From Lactobacillus amylovorus DSM 20531 (GTDB lineage Bacteria; Bacillota; Bacilli; Lactobacillales; Lactobacillaceae): DNA of 64,000 nt. The notes beneath the pieces were generated by a model. It made no database searches and was not told the DNA's origin. It saw only the letters and a list, made by a program, of their open reading frames with translations. Every line of letters starts with the position of its first letter. Position 1 is the first letter of the stretch. The stretch spans positions 1,116,001-1,180,000 of the forward strand of contig NZ_CP017706.1 of the NCBI RefSeq assembly GCF_002706375.1. The letters are read 5' to 3'. Both the position numbers and the translations under genes were made by a program. Of the stretch, positions 54,523 through 64,000 are shown one piece after another.

Positions 54523-55908
54523 ATGGCTCAAACTTTAACAGAATTTGATACAATTGCAGCGATTTCTACCCCTATTGGTGAAGGTGGAATTTCCATAGTA
54601 CGAATGTCCGGTGAAGATGCAGTTAAAATTGCTAATGAGGTTTTTAAAGGTGCTAATTTAGCTAAAGTTCCAACTCATACGATCCACTACGGTCATATTA
54701 TTGACCCTGATACTGGTGAAACTATTGATGAAGCAATGGTTACTGTGTTGCGTGCGCCTAAGACTTTTACCCGTGAAGATATCGTTGAAATCAATTGTCA
54801 CGGTGGTATCGTTGTTACTAACCGTATTTTGCAGCTTCTTTTAAGCCACGGTGCTCGAATGGCAGACCCTGGCGAATTCACCAAGCGTGCCTTTGTAAAT
54901 GGACGAATCGATTTGACCCAGGCCGAAAGTGTGATGGATATCGTTCGTGCTAAGACTGACAAGGCACGAAAAGTTGCGGAAAAACAACTTGAAGGTGGAC
55001 TTTTGCACAAGATACGTGCAATGCGTCAAGAAATTTTAGATACGCTTGCCAATGTGGAAGTTAATATTGACTACCCAGAGTATGATGCCGATACTGTAAC
55101 TGCTAAGCAAATGGCTGACACAGCTAACTCAGTAATTAAGAAAATCGATCGCCTTTTGAGTACTGCCCAAGAAGGTAAAATCTTGCGTAATGGCCTTGCA
55201 ACGGCGATTGTAGGGCAGCCAAATGTTGGTAAATCTTCATTGTTGAACTACTTAACTCAAAGTGATAAAGCCATTGTAACGGATGTAGCTGGTACTACTC
55301 GTGACACTCTTGAAGAATACGTATCTGTAAAAGGTGTACCTCTAGAATTAATTGATACTGCGGGTATTCACCATACTGATGATAAAGTGGAAAAAATTGG
55401 TGTGGAAAGATCTAAAAAAGCTCTTGAACGAGCAGATCTTGTTCTCTTGTTAATCGATGCTAGTCAAGAATTAACAGATGAAGATAAAGCACTTATTGAC
55501 GAAACTAAAGACAAGAAGCGGATTATCATTTTAAACAAATCTGATCTGGGTCAAAAGCTGACAGTTGATCAGATGAAGCAAATGACTGGCAGCGAAGTTA
55601 TTTCAACTTCAATTTTGAAGGAAAAGAATCTAGATCAGCTTGAAGAAGTGATCAGCAAGTTATTCTTCTCAGGGATTGAAAACTCAAATGATCAGGTTAT
55701 GGTTACCAACCAACGACAAACTTCACTTTTGCAAAAGGCGAAAAAGGAATTGCAGGATGTTGTGCAAGCTGTGAATGACGGCGTGCCTGTGGATATTGCA
55801 CAGATTGATTTCACTGGTGCGTGGGATACACTAGGTGAGATTACAGGGGAAAGTGCACCGGATGAATTGATCACAACTTTGTTCAGTCAATTCTGTTTAG
55901 GAAAGTAG
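54523..55908 (+). CDS. mnmE: tRNA modification GTPase MnmE
   Basis: 461 residues from ATG 54523 (AAAGGGAAA upstream). N-terminal folate-binding domain ([19 protein letters not shown]), helical domain, G domain with [12 protein letters not shown] (P loop), DTAG, NKSD, and C-terminal CLGK (FCLGK; family FCIGK) with the catalytic Cys. Works with MnmG in making the carboxymethylaminomethyl group at U34. Confidence 0.97.
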   Translation: MAQTLTEFDTIAAISTPIGEGGISIVRMSGEDAVKIANEVFKGANLAKVPTHTIHYGHIIDPDTGETIDEAMVTVLRAPKTFTREDIVEINCHGGIVVTNRILQLLLSHGARMADPGEFTKRAFVNGRIDLTQAESVMDIVRAKTDKARKVAEKQLEGGLLHKIRAMRQEILDTLANVEVNIDYPEYDADTVTAKQMADTANSVIKKIDRLLSTAQEGKILRNGLATAIVGQPNVGKSSLLNYLTQSDKAIVTDVAGTTRDTLEEYVSVKGVPLELIDTAGIHHTDDKVEKIGVERSKKALERADLVLLLIDASQELTDEDKALIDETKDKKRIIILNKSDLGQKLTVDQMKQMTGSEVISTSILKEKNLDQLEEVISKLFFSGIENSNDQVMVTNQRQTSLLQKAKKELQDVVQAVNDGVPVDIAQIDFTGAWDTLGEITGESAPDELITTLFSQFCLGK

Positions 55909-55916
55909 GGGAAATA

Positions 55917-57815
55917 ATGATTAAGACATATGATTCAAATGAATATGATGTAATCGTTGTAGGAGCGGGTCACGCAGGCTGTGAAGCTGCTCTTGCTAGT
56001 GCCCACATGGGACAAAAGACATTACTGTTAACTATTGGGCTTGATATGGTAGCTTTCATGCCATGTAACCCATCTGTAGGTGGTCCAGCCAAGGGTACCG
56101 TTGTTAGAGAAATTGATGCTTTAGGTGGTCAAATGGGTAAAAACATTGATGCTACCTACATTCAAATGCGGATGCTTAATACTGGTAAGGGTCCTGCAGT
56201 GCGTGCACTTCGTGCTCAAGCTGATAAGTGGCAATATCATGAACACATGAAGGATACCATTGAAAATACACCTAACTTGACTTTGCGTCAGGCAATTGTA
56301 GATGAAGTTGTCGTTGAAGATGGCGTCTGCAAAGGAGTAATTACCAATACTGGTGCTAAATACCATGCTAAAAGTGTTGTATTGACTACTGGTACTGCTG
56401 CCCGCGGTAAAATCATTATTGGTGAACTTACTTATTCGTCAGGACCTAACAACACTACTCCTTCAATTAAGTTGTCTGAGAATTTGGAAAAGCTTGGTTT
56501 TAAGCTTCGTCGTTTCAAGACCGGTACGCCTCCACGTGTTAACGGCAATACTATTGATTATTCCAAGACCGAAGAAGAACCTGGCGACAAGACTCCACGT
56601 CACTTCTCATTTGAAACCAAGGATGCCGATTATTTACAACACCAAATTTCTTGCTGGATGACTTATACTAACCCAACCACGCATGAGATTATCCGCAACA
56701 ATCTTGATCGTGCACCTATGTTTACTGGTGTAATTAAGGGTGTAGGACCTCGTTATTGTCCATCTATTGAAGACAAGGTTGTACGTTTTGCTGATAAGGA
56801 TCGTCACCAAATTTTCCTTGAACCAGAAGGTGAGACTACCAAGGAAGTTTATGTAGGTGACTTTTCAACTTCAATGCCAGAAGAAGTTCAATTAAAGATG
56901 GTTCACTCTGTTGCCGGACTTGAACATGCTGAAATGATGCGTCCAGGCTACGCAATTGAATATGACGTAGTTGAACCATGGCAATTGAAGCATACCTTGG
57001 AAACTAAGAATGTAAAGCACTTATTTACTGCAGGTCAAATGAACGGTACTTCCGGTTATGAAGAAGCTGCAGGTCAAGGCTTGATCGCCGGTATTAACGC
57101 TGCGCTTTCTGCTCAAAACAAGCCTGGCTTTACTTTGGGTAGAAACGATGCTTACATCGGTGTTTTGATTGATGACTTGGTAACTAAGGGCACTAACGAA
57201 CCATATCGTTTGCTTACTAGCCGTGCAGAATACCGTTTGATTTTACGTACTGATAACGCCGACTTGCGTTTGACTGAATACGGTCATGAATTAGGTCTTA
57301 TTTCTGATGAGCGTTACAAGAGATTCGAAGAAAAGAAGCAAGCCATTAGGGAAGCTAAAGAAAGATTGCATGAAATTACAGTTCACTTGACTGATGAGGT
57401 GCAAGACTTTTTGAAGAGCATTGACCAAGAACCAATGAAGTCTGGGGTTAAGGCAGACGTCTTCTTGCGTCGTCCAAATGTAAAGATTGCTGACATCGAA
57501 AGATTAACTGGTGAAAAGATTCCAGGAGACCGTTACGTAAAGGAACAGGTAGAAATTGGCATTAAATATGCTGGTTATATCAAGAAAGAGGAAGCTCGTA
57601 TCGCTCGTTTGAAGCGCCAAGAAGCTAAGAAGATTCCTGCAGATATTGATTATGAAGCAATTGAAGGCTTGGCAACTGAAGCACGTCAAAAGTTTGAAAA
57701 GATTCGTCCAGAGACTTTGGCCCAAGCAGAGCGTATTTCCGGGGTAAACCCAGCTGATTTGGCTATTTTGAGTGTTTACATTCAAAACGGACGCTATTCA
57801 AGAGTTAAAAAATAA
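55917..57815 (+). CDS. mnmG: tRNA modification enzyme MnmG (GidA)
   Basis: 632 residues. FAD motif [50 protein letters not shown] with the conserved Cys, GTPPRVN, and C-terminal MnmE-binding domain. Eight bases after mnmE; ribosome binding site AGGGGAA. Confidence 0.98.
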   Translation: MIKTYDSNEYDVIVVGAGHAGCEAALASAHMGQKTLLLTIGLDMVAFMPCNPSVGGPAKGTVVREIDALGGQMGKNIDATYIQMRMLNTGKGPAVRALRAQADKWQYHEHMKDTIENTPNLTLRQAIVDEVVVEDGVCKGVITNTGAKYHAKSVVLTTGTAARGKIIIGELTYSSGPNNTTPSIKLSENLEKLGFKLRRFKTGTPPRVNGNTIDYSKTEEEPGDKTPRHFSFETKDADYLQHQISCWMTYTNPTTHEIIRNNLDRAPMFTGVIKGVGPRYCPSIEDKVVRFADKDRHQIFLEPEGETTKEVYVGDFSTSMPEEVQLKMVHSVAGLEHAEMMRPGYAIEYDVVEPWQLKHTLETKNVKHLFTAGQMNGTSGYEEAAGQGLIAGINAALSAQNKPGFTLGRNDAYIGVLIDDLVTKGTNEPYRLLTSRAEYRLILRTDNADLRLTEYGHELGLISDERYKRFEEKKQAIREAKERLHEITVHLTDEVQDFLKSIDQEPMKSGVKADVFLRRPNVKIADIERLTGEKIPGDRYVKEQVEIGIKYAGYIKKEEARIARLKRQEAKKIPADIDYEAIEGLATEARQKFEKIRPETLAQAERISGVNPADLAILSVYIQNGRYSRVKK

Positions 57816-57830
57816 TTTTTGCTAAAAGAT

Positions 57831-57873
57831 AAAGAGGGGCATGATTCAAAAATAATCATGTCCCTCTTTTTTT
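57831..57873 (+). terminator. Terminator after mnmG
   Basis: AAAGAGGGGCATGATT, CAAAAAT, AATCATGTCCCTCTTT then TTTTTT; strong. Confidence 0.9.
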
Positions 57874-58015
57874 ACTGGAAATAAGATAACCCAGGAAATA
57901 ATTAGGGCCAAGGAAAAAATAATTGAAAAATTTTTCTTAAATTTTAGCTATAAGTAAATAAAAAAATATATAAAATGAAAAAGTTTTAGTATAATAATGT
58001 TCATTAAATCACAAT

Positions 58016-58096
58016 GTAAAACGCTATCATTTAGCAAGGCGTAAGTAATAATTTATCTGAGCTTGTGAAATGATTATTATCACAAAAGCGTTTTCA
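58016..58096 (+). promoter_or_regulatory. cre-like sites upstream of pyruvate oxidase
   Basis: GTAAAACGCTATCA (58016-58029) and, on the other strand, TGAAAACGCTTTTG (58083-58096) each match 12 of 14 positions of the cre consensus TGWAARCGYTWNCW. CcpA control of pyruvate oxidase is known in other lactobacilli. No clear -35/-10 pair picked. Rest of 57874-58190 is AT-rich without genes. Confidence 0.5.
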
Positions 58097-58190
58097 TCCG
58101 CATAATAACAATACTTTTGGCGTTTTGCAAATGTGAAAAAATGTGTTTTAATACATTATGAAAGAAATGAAACTAAGGAGATGCACTTAT

Positions 58191-59999
58191 ATGACTAAAA
58201 TTAATGGTTCTGATGCAATGCTTAAAGTTATTTATGACTGGGGAATTGATCATATCTATGGTTTCCCAGGTGGATCATTCGACTCCAGCATGAATGCTAT
58301 TTACGACTTCAGAGATAAGATGAAATTTATCGAAGTTCGTCACGAAGAGGCTGGCGCACTTGCTGCTTCATCTGAATACAAAGTTACTGGTAAATTGGGT
58401 GTATGTTTTGGCTCAGCTGGTCCTGGTGCTGCCCACTTGTTCAACGGCTTGTACGACGCTAAGTTTGACAAGACTCCAATGCTTGCCATCGTAGCTAATG
58501 TTCCAACTAGCAAACAAGACATCGACTTCTTCCAAGCCTTTGATGAAGATAAATGGTTCTTAGACGCTAGCGTTTGGTGCGCTTCAGCTAAGACTCCAGA
58601 GCTTATTCCAGTATTGACTGACGAAGCTATCCGTCAAGCCTACGCAAGAAAAGGTCCTGCAGTTTTAATCATTCCTAAGGACTACGGTTGGCAAAAGATT
58701 GAGGACAACTTCCGTGTAAACAAGGATGCTCATCCAGAGCCAAACTACCCAGCACCAACTAAGACTTCAGTTGATGAAGCTGTCAAGCTTTTGAGGGAAG
58801 CCAAGAACCCAACAATGTACATTGGTTTAGGTGCTAAGGATGCTGGTGAAGAAGTTAAGGAATTCGCTGAAAAGTTCAAGACACCTATTATGTCATCATA
58901 CTTAGGCAAGGGTGTTGTTGAAGACAAGTTCCCAGCATACATGGGTACTACCGGCCGTATCGGACCTAAGGCAGCTCGAGAAGTTCAAATGGCAACTGAC
59001 TTAGTTGTTTGGGTCGGCAATAACTCACCATTCTCAGTATTATGGTTCCCTAAGAACGCTAAGGTTATCCAAATTGATGTTGACCCTGCTAAGTTTGGTA
59101 AGCGTCACTCAACTGATGTATCAATGCTTGCAGATGCTAAGAAGGCACTTCGCGCTATCATTGATGCTGGTGAAGAAAGAAATGAATCACCACTTTACAA
59201 GGCTGCTATTGCAGACCGTGAAAACTGGGATGCATGGGAAGACAGCTTCAAGAACTCAGATGAGATGCCAGTTCGTCAAGAACCAATCTGGGATGTTATT
59301 AACAAGAAGGCTGACGACAACGCTGTCTTTGCTATCGATGTAGGTAACGTAAACGTTGACTCTTGTCGTCTTTTGAACTTACACGATGATCAAAAGTGGA
59401 CAACTTCTGGCCTTCACGCAACTATGGGTTACGGTGCTCCTGCCGCATTGATGGCAGCTACAGTTTACCCAGACCGTGAAGTTTGGAACTTAGCTGGTGA
59501 TGGTGGCTTTGCCATGATGAACCAAGAACTTTTGACTATGTCACGCTACAACATGCATATCTTGAACGTAGTATTTACTAATGAAACTTTAGGCTTCATC
59601 GAAGCTGAACAAGTAGATGAATCTCACCAACCATTATCAGGTGTAAAACTTCCAGACAACGACTGGGCTAAGGTTGCTGAAGGTATGAATGTTAAGGGTG
59701 TAGTGGTTCGCACCAAGAAAGAATTCGAAGAAGCAGTTGACGAATTCAAGAAGATGGATGGCCCAATGTTGATTGATGTTAAATACACTCACAACATGCC
59801 TTACTCAACTGAGTTGAATTCACTGGATGATCCAGCATTCGTTAAGAAGTATGAAGCAGAAGACTTGAAGCCATTCAGCTACTTTGCTGAAAAGTATGGC
59901 TTGGAAGCTGACGCTGCAACAGGTGCATCTCAACATGAAGAATCAGAACCAGAAGAAGATACTGCTCCTGATACAGTTTCCGGTGCTTCACAACACTAA
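58191..59999 (+). CDS. Pyruvate oxidase
   Basis: 602 residues from ATG 58191 (AAGGAG nine bases upstream). TPP-dependent flavoenzyme: Pyr domain with IYGFPGGSFDSSMNAIYD and RHEEAGALAASSEYKVTGKLGVCFGSAGPGAAH, FAD-binding middle domain, PP domain with the TPP motif GDGGFAMMNQELLTMSRYNMHILNVVFTNE. Converts pyruvate, phosphate and O2 to acetyl phosphate, CO2 and H2O2 (pox/SpxB type). C-terminal tail is acidic with the duplicated GASQH motif (ATGASQH ... VSGASQH). The relaxed regulation by carbon source and oxygen would fit the cre-like sites upstream. Confidence 0.95.
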   Translation: MTKINGSDAMLKVIYDWGIDHIYGFPGGSFDSSMNAIYDFRDKMKFIEVRHEEAGALAASSEYKVTGKLGVCFGSAGPGAAHLFNGLYDAKFDKTPMLAIVANVPTSKQDIDFFQAFDEDKWFLDASVWCASAKTPELIPVLTDEAIRQAYARKGPAVLIIPKDYGWQKIEDNFRVNKDAHPEPNYPAPTKTSVDEAVKLLREAKNPTMYIGLGAKDAGEEVKEFAEKFKTPIMSSYLGKGVVEDKFPAYMGTTGRIGPKAAREVQMATDLVVWVGNNSPFSVLWFPKNAKVIQIDVDPAKFGKRHSTDVSMLADAKKALRAIIDAGEERNESPLYKAAIADRENWDAWEDSFKNSDEMPVRQEPIWDVINKKADDNAVFAIDVGNVNVDSCRLLNLHDDQKWTTSGLHATMGYGAPAALMAATVYPDREVWNLAGDGGFAMMNQELLTMSRYNMHILNVVFTNETLGFIEAEQVDESHQPLSGVKLPDNDWAKVAEGMNVKGVVVRTKKEFEEAVDEFKKMDGPMLIDVKYTHNMPYSTELNSLDDPAFVKKYEAEDLKPFSYFAEKYGLEADAATGASQHEESEPEEDTAPDTVSGASQH

Positions 60000-60018
60000 T
60001 TCATTTGAGTAATAACCA

Positions 60019-60050
60019 TAAAAAGACGAGATGAAAATCTCGCCTTTTTT
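60019..60050 (+). terminator. Terminator after pyruvate oxidase
   Basis: AAAAAGACGAGAT, GAAA, ATCTCGCCTTTTTT; about 20 bp after the stop. 60051-60227 contains the gnd promoter region, AT-rich, no gene. Confidence 0.85.
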
Positions 60051-60227
60051 GTTTCCTCAAGAAATATTTCCTGGGAAATTATAGAAATGCGCGTGAAATA
60101 TTTTTGCTCAATAATAAATTAGTTATTAACTATCCAAAAATTTTCGAACTTTTCGTTTCGCTTTTTTTATACTAAAACGTATAATAATAATTGATGAATT
60201 TTGATTAAATGGAGGACGTTAAAAGAT

Positions 60228-61631
60228 ATGCAACAATTCGGCGTTATCGGTTTGTCTGTTATGGGCAAAAATCTTGCTTTAAATGTTAGAAATCACGGTT
60301 TCTCAGTTTCAGGTTATTCAATTGATAAACCTGAAATCGATGCTTTAGCAAAGTATGAAGATGGCAAACTGAAGCCATGTTATACATTGGAAGATTTTGT
60401 TAACTCACTTGAAAAGCCACGTAAAATTTTGATCCAAATTATGGCTGGTGCTCCAGTTGATGAAACTTTACAAAAATTGCTTCCACTTTTGGATAAAGGA
60501 GACATCGTTATTGATGGTGGTAACTCAAATTATCACGACACTAACCGCCGTTACCACGAAATGGAAAAGCATGGCATCCACTTCATCGGTATGGGTGTTT
60601 CCGGTGGTGAAGAAGGTGCCTTAAATGGTCCTGCTCTTATGCCAGGTGGTGACGAAGAAGCTTACAAAGAAGTTGCTCCTATTCTTGAAGCTATTGCTGC
60701 TAAGAACAAGGAAGGCAAGCCTTGTGTAAGTTACATGGGACCTGAAGGTGCAGGTCACTACGTAAAGATGGTTCACAATGGTATTGAATATGCCATCATG
60801 CAAGAATTCTCAGAAGTTTACAGCTTGCTTCGTGATGTTGCTCATAAGAGTGATGATGAAATGTCAGAAATCTTTGACAAGTGGAACCACAACGTAGTAC
60901 AAGCATACTTAAGTGAAATCACTTCAAAGGTTTTGAAGCAAAAAGACGATCTTACTTCAGACAACATTATTGATCACATTTTGAACGTTGCTTCATACAA
61001 GGGTACTGGTAACTGGACTCTTGAAGATGGTGTAGCTCTTGGCGCACCTGTAACTGTTATTGCCGAAGCCGTTATGGCACGTTTCATGAGTAAACAAACT
61101 CACTTGGCACTTGAAAGCGGCATTAAGCCAACTGAATTTAAGTACGATGGTGAAATTCCTGATGACTTAGTTGATGAATTTGGTAAGACTTTGCAATTAG
61201 CTCAAGCTGTCGCATATGCTCAAGGTTTCCAAGAATTAACTATGGCTGCTAAGGCTTACAACTGGGATCTTAGATACAAGTCAATTGCCCAAGGCTGGGA
61301 AGCAGGCTGTATCATTCGTTCTGCAATGCTTAAGGATATTGAAGATGATTACTCAGACAAGAAGGAACTTACTAACTTGTTTGAAGATGGCTACTTCAGA
61401 AAGTTGATGGAAGACAACCTTCCAGCTTTAAGAAAGTCAGTTGAATTTGCTACCAAGGCTGGCGTTCCAACTCCAACTTTGAGTGCAGCACTCAACTACT
61501 TGGAATCAATCTTTACCCCTAAGTTGCCAGCTAACATGATCCAAGGTCAACGTGACTACTTCGGTGCGCACACCTACCTTAGAAATGACCGTAAAGGTAC
61601 ATTCCACACTGAATGGTACGAAGAAAAATAA
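60228..61631 (+). CDS. gnd: 6-phosphogluconate dehydrogenase, decarboxylating
   Basis: 467 residues from ATG 60228 (GGAGGA ten bases upstream; the reading from 60201 lacks a site). NADP-binding GVIGLSVMGKNLALNVRNHGF, GGNSNYHDTNRRY, the signature HFIGMGVSGGEEGALNGPALMPGG, catalytic Lys in GAGHYVKMVHNGIEY and C-terminal GQRDYFGAHTYLRNDRKGTFHTEW. Oxidative pentose phosphate pathway. Its terminator was split by IS4-family copy 3. Confidence 0.97.
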   Translation: MQQFGVIGLSVMGKNLALNVRNHGFSVSGYSIDKPEIDALAKYEDGKLKPCYTLEDFVNSLEKPRKILIQIMAGAPVDETLQKLLPLLDKGDIVIDGGNSNYHDTNRRYHEMEKHGIHFIGMGVSGGEEGALNGPALMPGGDEEAYKEVAPILEAIAAKNKEGKPCVSYMGPEGAGHYVKMVHNGIEYAIMQEFSEVYSLLRDVAHKSDDEMSEIFDKWNHNVVQAYLSEITSKVLKQKDDLTSDNIIDHILNVASYKGTGNWTLEDGVALGAPVTVIAEAVMARFMSKQTHLALESGIKPTEFKYDGEIPDDLVDEFGKTLQLAQAVAYAQGFQELTMAAKAYNWDLRYKSIAQGWEAGCIIRSAMLKDIEDDYSDKKELTNLFEDGYFRKLMEDNLPALRKSVEFATKAGVPTPTLSAALNYLESIFTPKLPANMIQGQRDYFGAHTYLRNDRKGTFHTEWYEEK

Positions 61632-61674
61632 TTAGGTTTCATGTGAAACTAAAAAAGCCAGTTAGAACATATTC

Positions 61675-63338
61675 CAATGTCATTAAGTTAAGACATTGAC
61701 AATTAATATTAGACTTTTAAAGCACTGATTTAACATTTAATTGGTTAAATTGGTGCTTTTTTCGTACAACAAATAAGGCATAGCACAGATTCTGCTTTTT
61801 TAAGCTACGCGATATAAATAATATACAGCTGATTTGGGCTTAATATTTCTCTTGTCCTTGCGGCCTGGTCTAATTGGAATGGTATAATAGCTGATCTGAA
61901 TAAGGATCCGTTCAAAATCTTGCGTTAAAGAAGAAGCCAAATACATGCTCTGAATAATCAAGCATGATTGCTTGAAATTGATGGCATATTGATACTTGCA
62001 ATGCTTTTGCGGAATATAGGCCTGTGCATCAATTTGACTGATTGCATTAAACATAATCATATGGGCATAAATTTCCATTTCAATAAATTTATCTTGTTTG
62101 GAATGGAACTGTACGCTGCCTAAAGAATACTTCAATTTCTTGAAGGAGGTCTCAATACCCCAACGCAGATGATAAAGCTCTTTAATTCTTTTTAGCGGAT
62201 AATTTTTTCGATCAAGATTGGTTAGCACAACTTCCCATTCTTCTTTGCCTGATTTGGCATCATTAATTCTAAATTTGCAGGCTCGAAATTTTATTGTGCA
62301 TAACTCGCCAAAATCCCAGCTTAGATCCTGGGTATTTTTAGAGCGATACTTAATATATTGGCGATAATGATGCTGGACATGGTGAATATTCTCACTGGCT
62401 TTATGCGTGATGTAGTAATAGTTAGAAGTAGTTACCAGGCAGGAAATCTCACGATCACATTCTTGATCAGGCAATGTCGTTATTTCTTTAACTCCGCCTT
62501 GTCCAGCCTTAGTTCGTATTATGTAATGACAGTTAGGCAGGCGATTGCAGTTTTCAATCATATTGAAACTAGTGTAGCCACGATCCATTGTTACAATATA
62601 TGGACCACAATTCAAAGCTTTAAGCATTTGAACAGCCGCTTTGCGTTCATCCATTTCTGATTTAGGCTGAAAAATACAATCCTGGTAGGTATTATTCAAT
62701 AGATCATATAAGGCATTAACGTGAATTTGACAATAGGGTTTCTTTTTATGAGAAGAAGCTTGTACAATGTTATTCGATTTCGGATTCCAGATTTGATTAA
62801 AGTCAGAGCCATCAATAGCAAACAAACGGTAGTGATGATCAAAAAGTTGAATATTAAATAGATTTTGATTAAAAACAGTCAGAATATGTTTAAAACAAGC
62901 AGGAGAAAGCTGGCTTTTGCGTTGAACATAGGCAGAAGTACTAACTACTTTATCGTTCTTTTTAGTTGCATCTTCGCCAAAAGCTCTAAAGAGTTCACTG
63001 TTTAAATTCTGACCTTGCATGTTAATTGTAGTTTTAAGGACTGTCGCTGCATCTAAAGTGCGTTTCCTGGTAAAAGCATGAGGATTATTAATAAAATCGT
63101 GAATATGATCCCCAGTATTATTGATAATTTGATCAAGACGTTCTAGAATATTCTTATGAAGGGCTTTCATAATTAACACCAGCTTTCTGGCAATAATTTT
63201 GAAGGTTTAAAATATATAAGATAGGCGAAAAGGCAGGTCTTTTCGCCTTTATTTTATACAAAAAAAGAGATCGGATCCAAATGATTCGATCTCTAAAAAA
63301 GCACCCTTAATTGTCAATGTCTTAACTTAATGACATTG
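61675..63338 (-). mobile_element. IS4-family element, copy 3
   Basis: 1664 bp flanked by the exact 10-bp repeat GAACATATTC (61665-61674, 63339-63348). The empty site reads AAAAAGCCAG-T-TAGAA-CATA-TTCTA-G-CTGGCTTTTT, the gnd terminator; the duplication is centred on its loop. Own hairpins at 61714-61753 (AAAGCACTGATTTAA type) and 63221-63249 (AGGCGAAAAG/CTTTTCGCCT) and 63266-63300 (AGAGATCGGATC/GATTCGATCTCT). Confidence 0.9.
61800..63170 (-). CDS. IS4-family transposase, copy 3
   Basis: 456 residues, YHLRWGIETSFKKLKYSLGS (YREK), FAIDGSDFNQIW and IVTMDRGYTSFNMIENC. Intact; close to copy 1. ATG 63170 preferred, as in copy 1. Direction opposite to gnd and the channel gene. Confidence 0.85.
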   Translation of the reverse strand: MKALHKNILERLDQIINNTGDHIHDFINNPHAFTRKRTLDAATVLKTTINMQGQNLNSELFRAFGEDATKKNDKVVSTSAYVQRKSQLSPACFKHILTVFNQNLFNIQLFDHHYRLFAIDGSDFNQIWNPKSNNIVQASSHKKKPYCQIHVNALYDLLNNTYQDCIFQPKSEMDERKAAVQMLKALNCGPYIVTMDRGYTSFNMIENCNRLPNCHYIIRTKAGQGGVKEITTLPDQECDREISCLVTTSNYYYITHKASENIHHVQHHYRQYIKYRSKNTQDLSWDFGELCTIKFRACKFRINDAKSGKEEWEVVLTNLDRKNYPLKRIKELYHLRWGIETSFKKLKYSLGSVQFHSKQDKFIEMEIYAHMIMFNAISQIDAQAYIPQKHCKYQYAINFKQSCLIIQSMYLASSLTQDFERILIQISYYTIPIRPGRKDKRNIKPKSAVYYLYRVA

Positions 63339-63409
63339 GAACATATTCTAGCTGGCTTTTTAGTGTACAATAAATATCGGCATATTTTTCGATTTAAAGA
63401 GGGGATTCT

Positions 63410-64000
63410 ATGAAAGACGAGGGAAATAAAACTAATATAAATCTGCTACTCCAAGCGTTGATCGTCGGCATTTGTACTGGAATAGTAGTTGGCCTGTTTA
63501 GATTCGGCATTGAAACCACTTCGGCCTTTTGGCTTCATTTGTTCCAACTGGCTCATCAAAATCCGCTTTGGTTCATCGCAATCATTGTGGGCTTTATTGC
63601 AGTGGCGGTAATTGCCGGCTACTTTGTTAAACAATATCCGCATGTTGGTGGATCTGGTATTCCAGAAGTAAAATTGCAGTTGCAAGGGAAGTTAACTTTG
63701 CAATGGTTCCCAATTTTATGGCGCAAGCTAATTGGCGGCATTTTAGTTATAGGAACAGGTCTATTCTTAGGGCCAGAAGGACCCTCCTTGCAACTAGGTT
63801 CAACAATCGGTCAAGGTGTAGGTGAAGGCTTTAAGCAAAACAAGCTTAATACAAGAGTATTGCTGGCTACTGGTGCTTCTAGTGGTTTAGCTGCCGCTTT
63901 TGGTGCTCCTCTTAGTGGTGCACTCTTTGTCTTAGAAGAAGTCTTTCATAACTTTTCCCCTCTTGTGTGGATGAACGCTTTAGCCGGTGCGATTGCTTCT
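63410..64000 (+). CDS. CLC-family chloride channel/transporter, 3' end outside the window
   Basis: 197 residues visible from ATG 63410 (AAAGAGGGG upstream), still open at the last base. Membrane helices and the CLC signatures GGSGIPEVK, GLFLGPEGPSLQLGS (with the gating glutamate of GxEGP) and AAAFGAPLSGALFVLEEVF. The glutamate in GPEGP is conserved in both channels and H+/Cl- exchangers, so the type cannot be decided from this part. Possible role in acid resistance. Confidence 0.9.
   Translation, partial: MKDEGNKTNINLLLQALIVGICTGIVVGLFRFGIETTSAFWLHLFQLAHQNPLWFIAIIVGFIAVAVIAGYFVKQYPHVGGSGIPEVKLQLQGKLTLQWFPILWRKLIGGILVIGTGLFLGPEGPSLQLGSTIGQGVGEGFKQNKLNTRVLLATGASSGLAAAFGAPLSGALFVLEEVFHNFSPLVWMNALAGAIAS

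Overview
The window is low-GC Firmicute DNA of the Lactobacillus delbrueckii/acidophilus group, most likely Lactobacillus amylovorus or a close relative. Support comes from the dnaA-dnaN-recF-gyrB-gyrA block beside rpmH-rnpA-yidC-mnmE-mnmG (the chromosomal origin), a pyruvate oxidase gene, and a secreted alpha-amylase with five tandem starch-binding repeats of the kind known from L. amylovorus. The species call is inference.

Layout. 1-2.9 kb: ISL3 and frameshifted IS110 transposase genes. 2.886-23.558 kb: a mobilizable element (IME) in the 3' end of tRNA-Thr(AGT), with 13-bp att repeats, tyrosine integrase, excisionase, NicK/Rep_trans-type relaxase, FtsK-type coupling protein, an Xre regulator and a restriction-modification module as cargo. 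Into it landed an 8.47-kb IS982 composite transposon (3940-12411, 8-bp duplication AAATCCAT) that replaced only the last two codons and the stop of the restriction nuclease, one further IS982 copy that splits a transfer gene, and one IS4-family element. 25.86-34.56 kb: an integrated ~8.7-kb plasmid (RepA_N repA, ParM/ParR, serine recombinase, amyA, an antitoxin) that entered the 3' end of a glsB-like gene and left two reciprocal repA/glsB chimeras. 35-64 kb: core chromosome: ROK kinase, DegV, PhnD-like lipoprotein, dnaB-rplI-gdpP, rpsF-ssb-rpsR, gyrA/gyrB/recF/yaaA, dnaN, dnaA, oriC, rpmH-rnpA-yidC-mnmE-mnmG, pyruvate oxidase, gnd, a third IS4-family copy and the start of a CLC channel gene.

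The most interesting content is the composite transposon cargo: an Rgg-type regulator, an 11-codon ORF (MIWWELPVLLG) behind a very strong ribosome binding site and followed by an attenuator-like hairpin, a MoaD/ThiS-like sulfur-carrier protein ending in CDG, an E1-like ThiF/MoeB enzyme and an MFS exporter. No other molybdopterin or thiamine genes are present. It looks like a quorum-regulated peptide or small-molecule pathway and I do not recognise it as a described system.

Three other structural stories stand out. A single 300-bp starch-binding unit of amyA sits in frame inside parM at a 9-bp microhomology. At least two of three IS4-family copies lie in the centre of transcription-terminator hairpins, and each carries its own terminators near both ends. 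The plasmid integration can be reconstructed to the base from the two chimeric genes.
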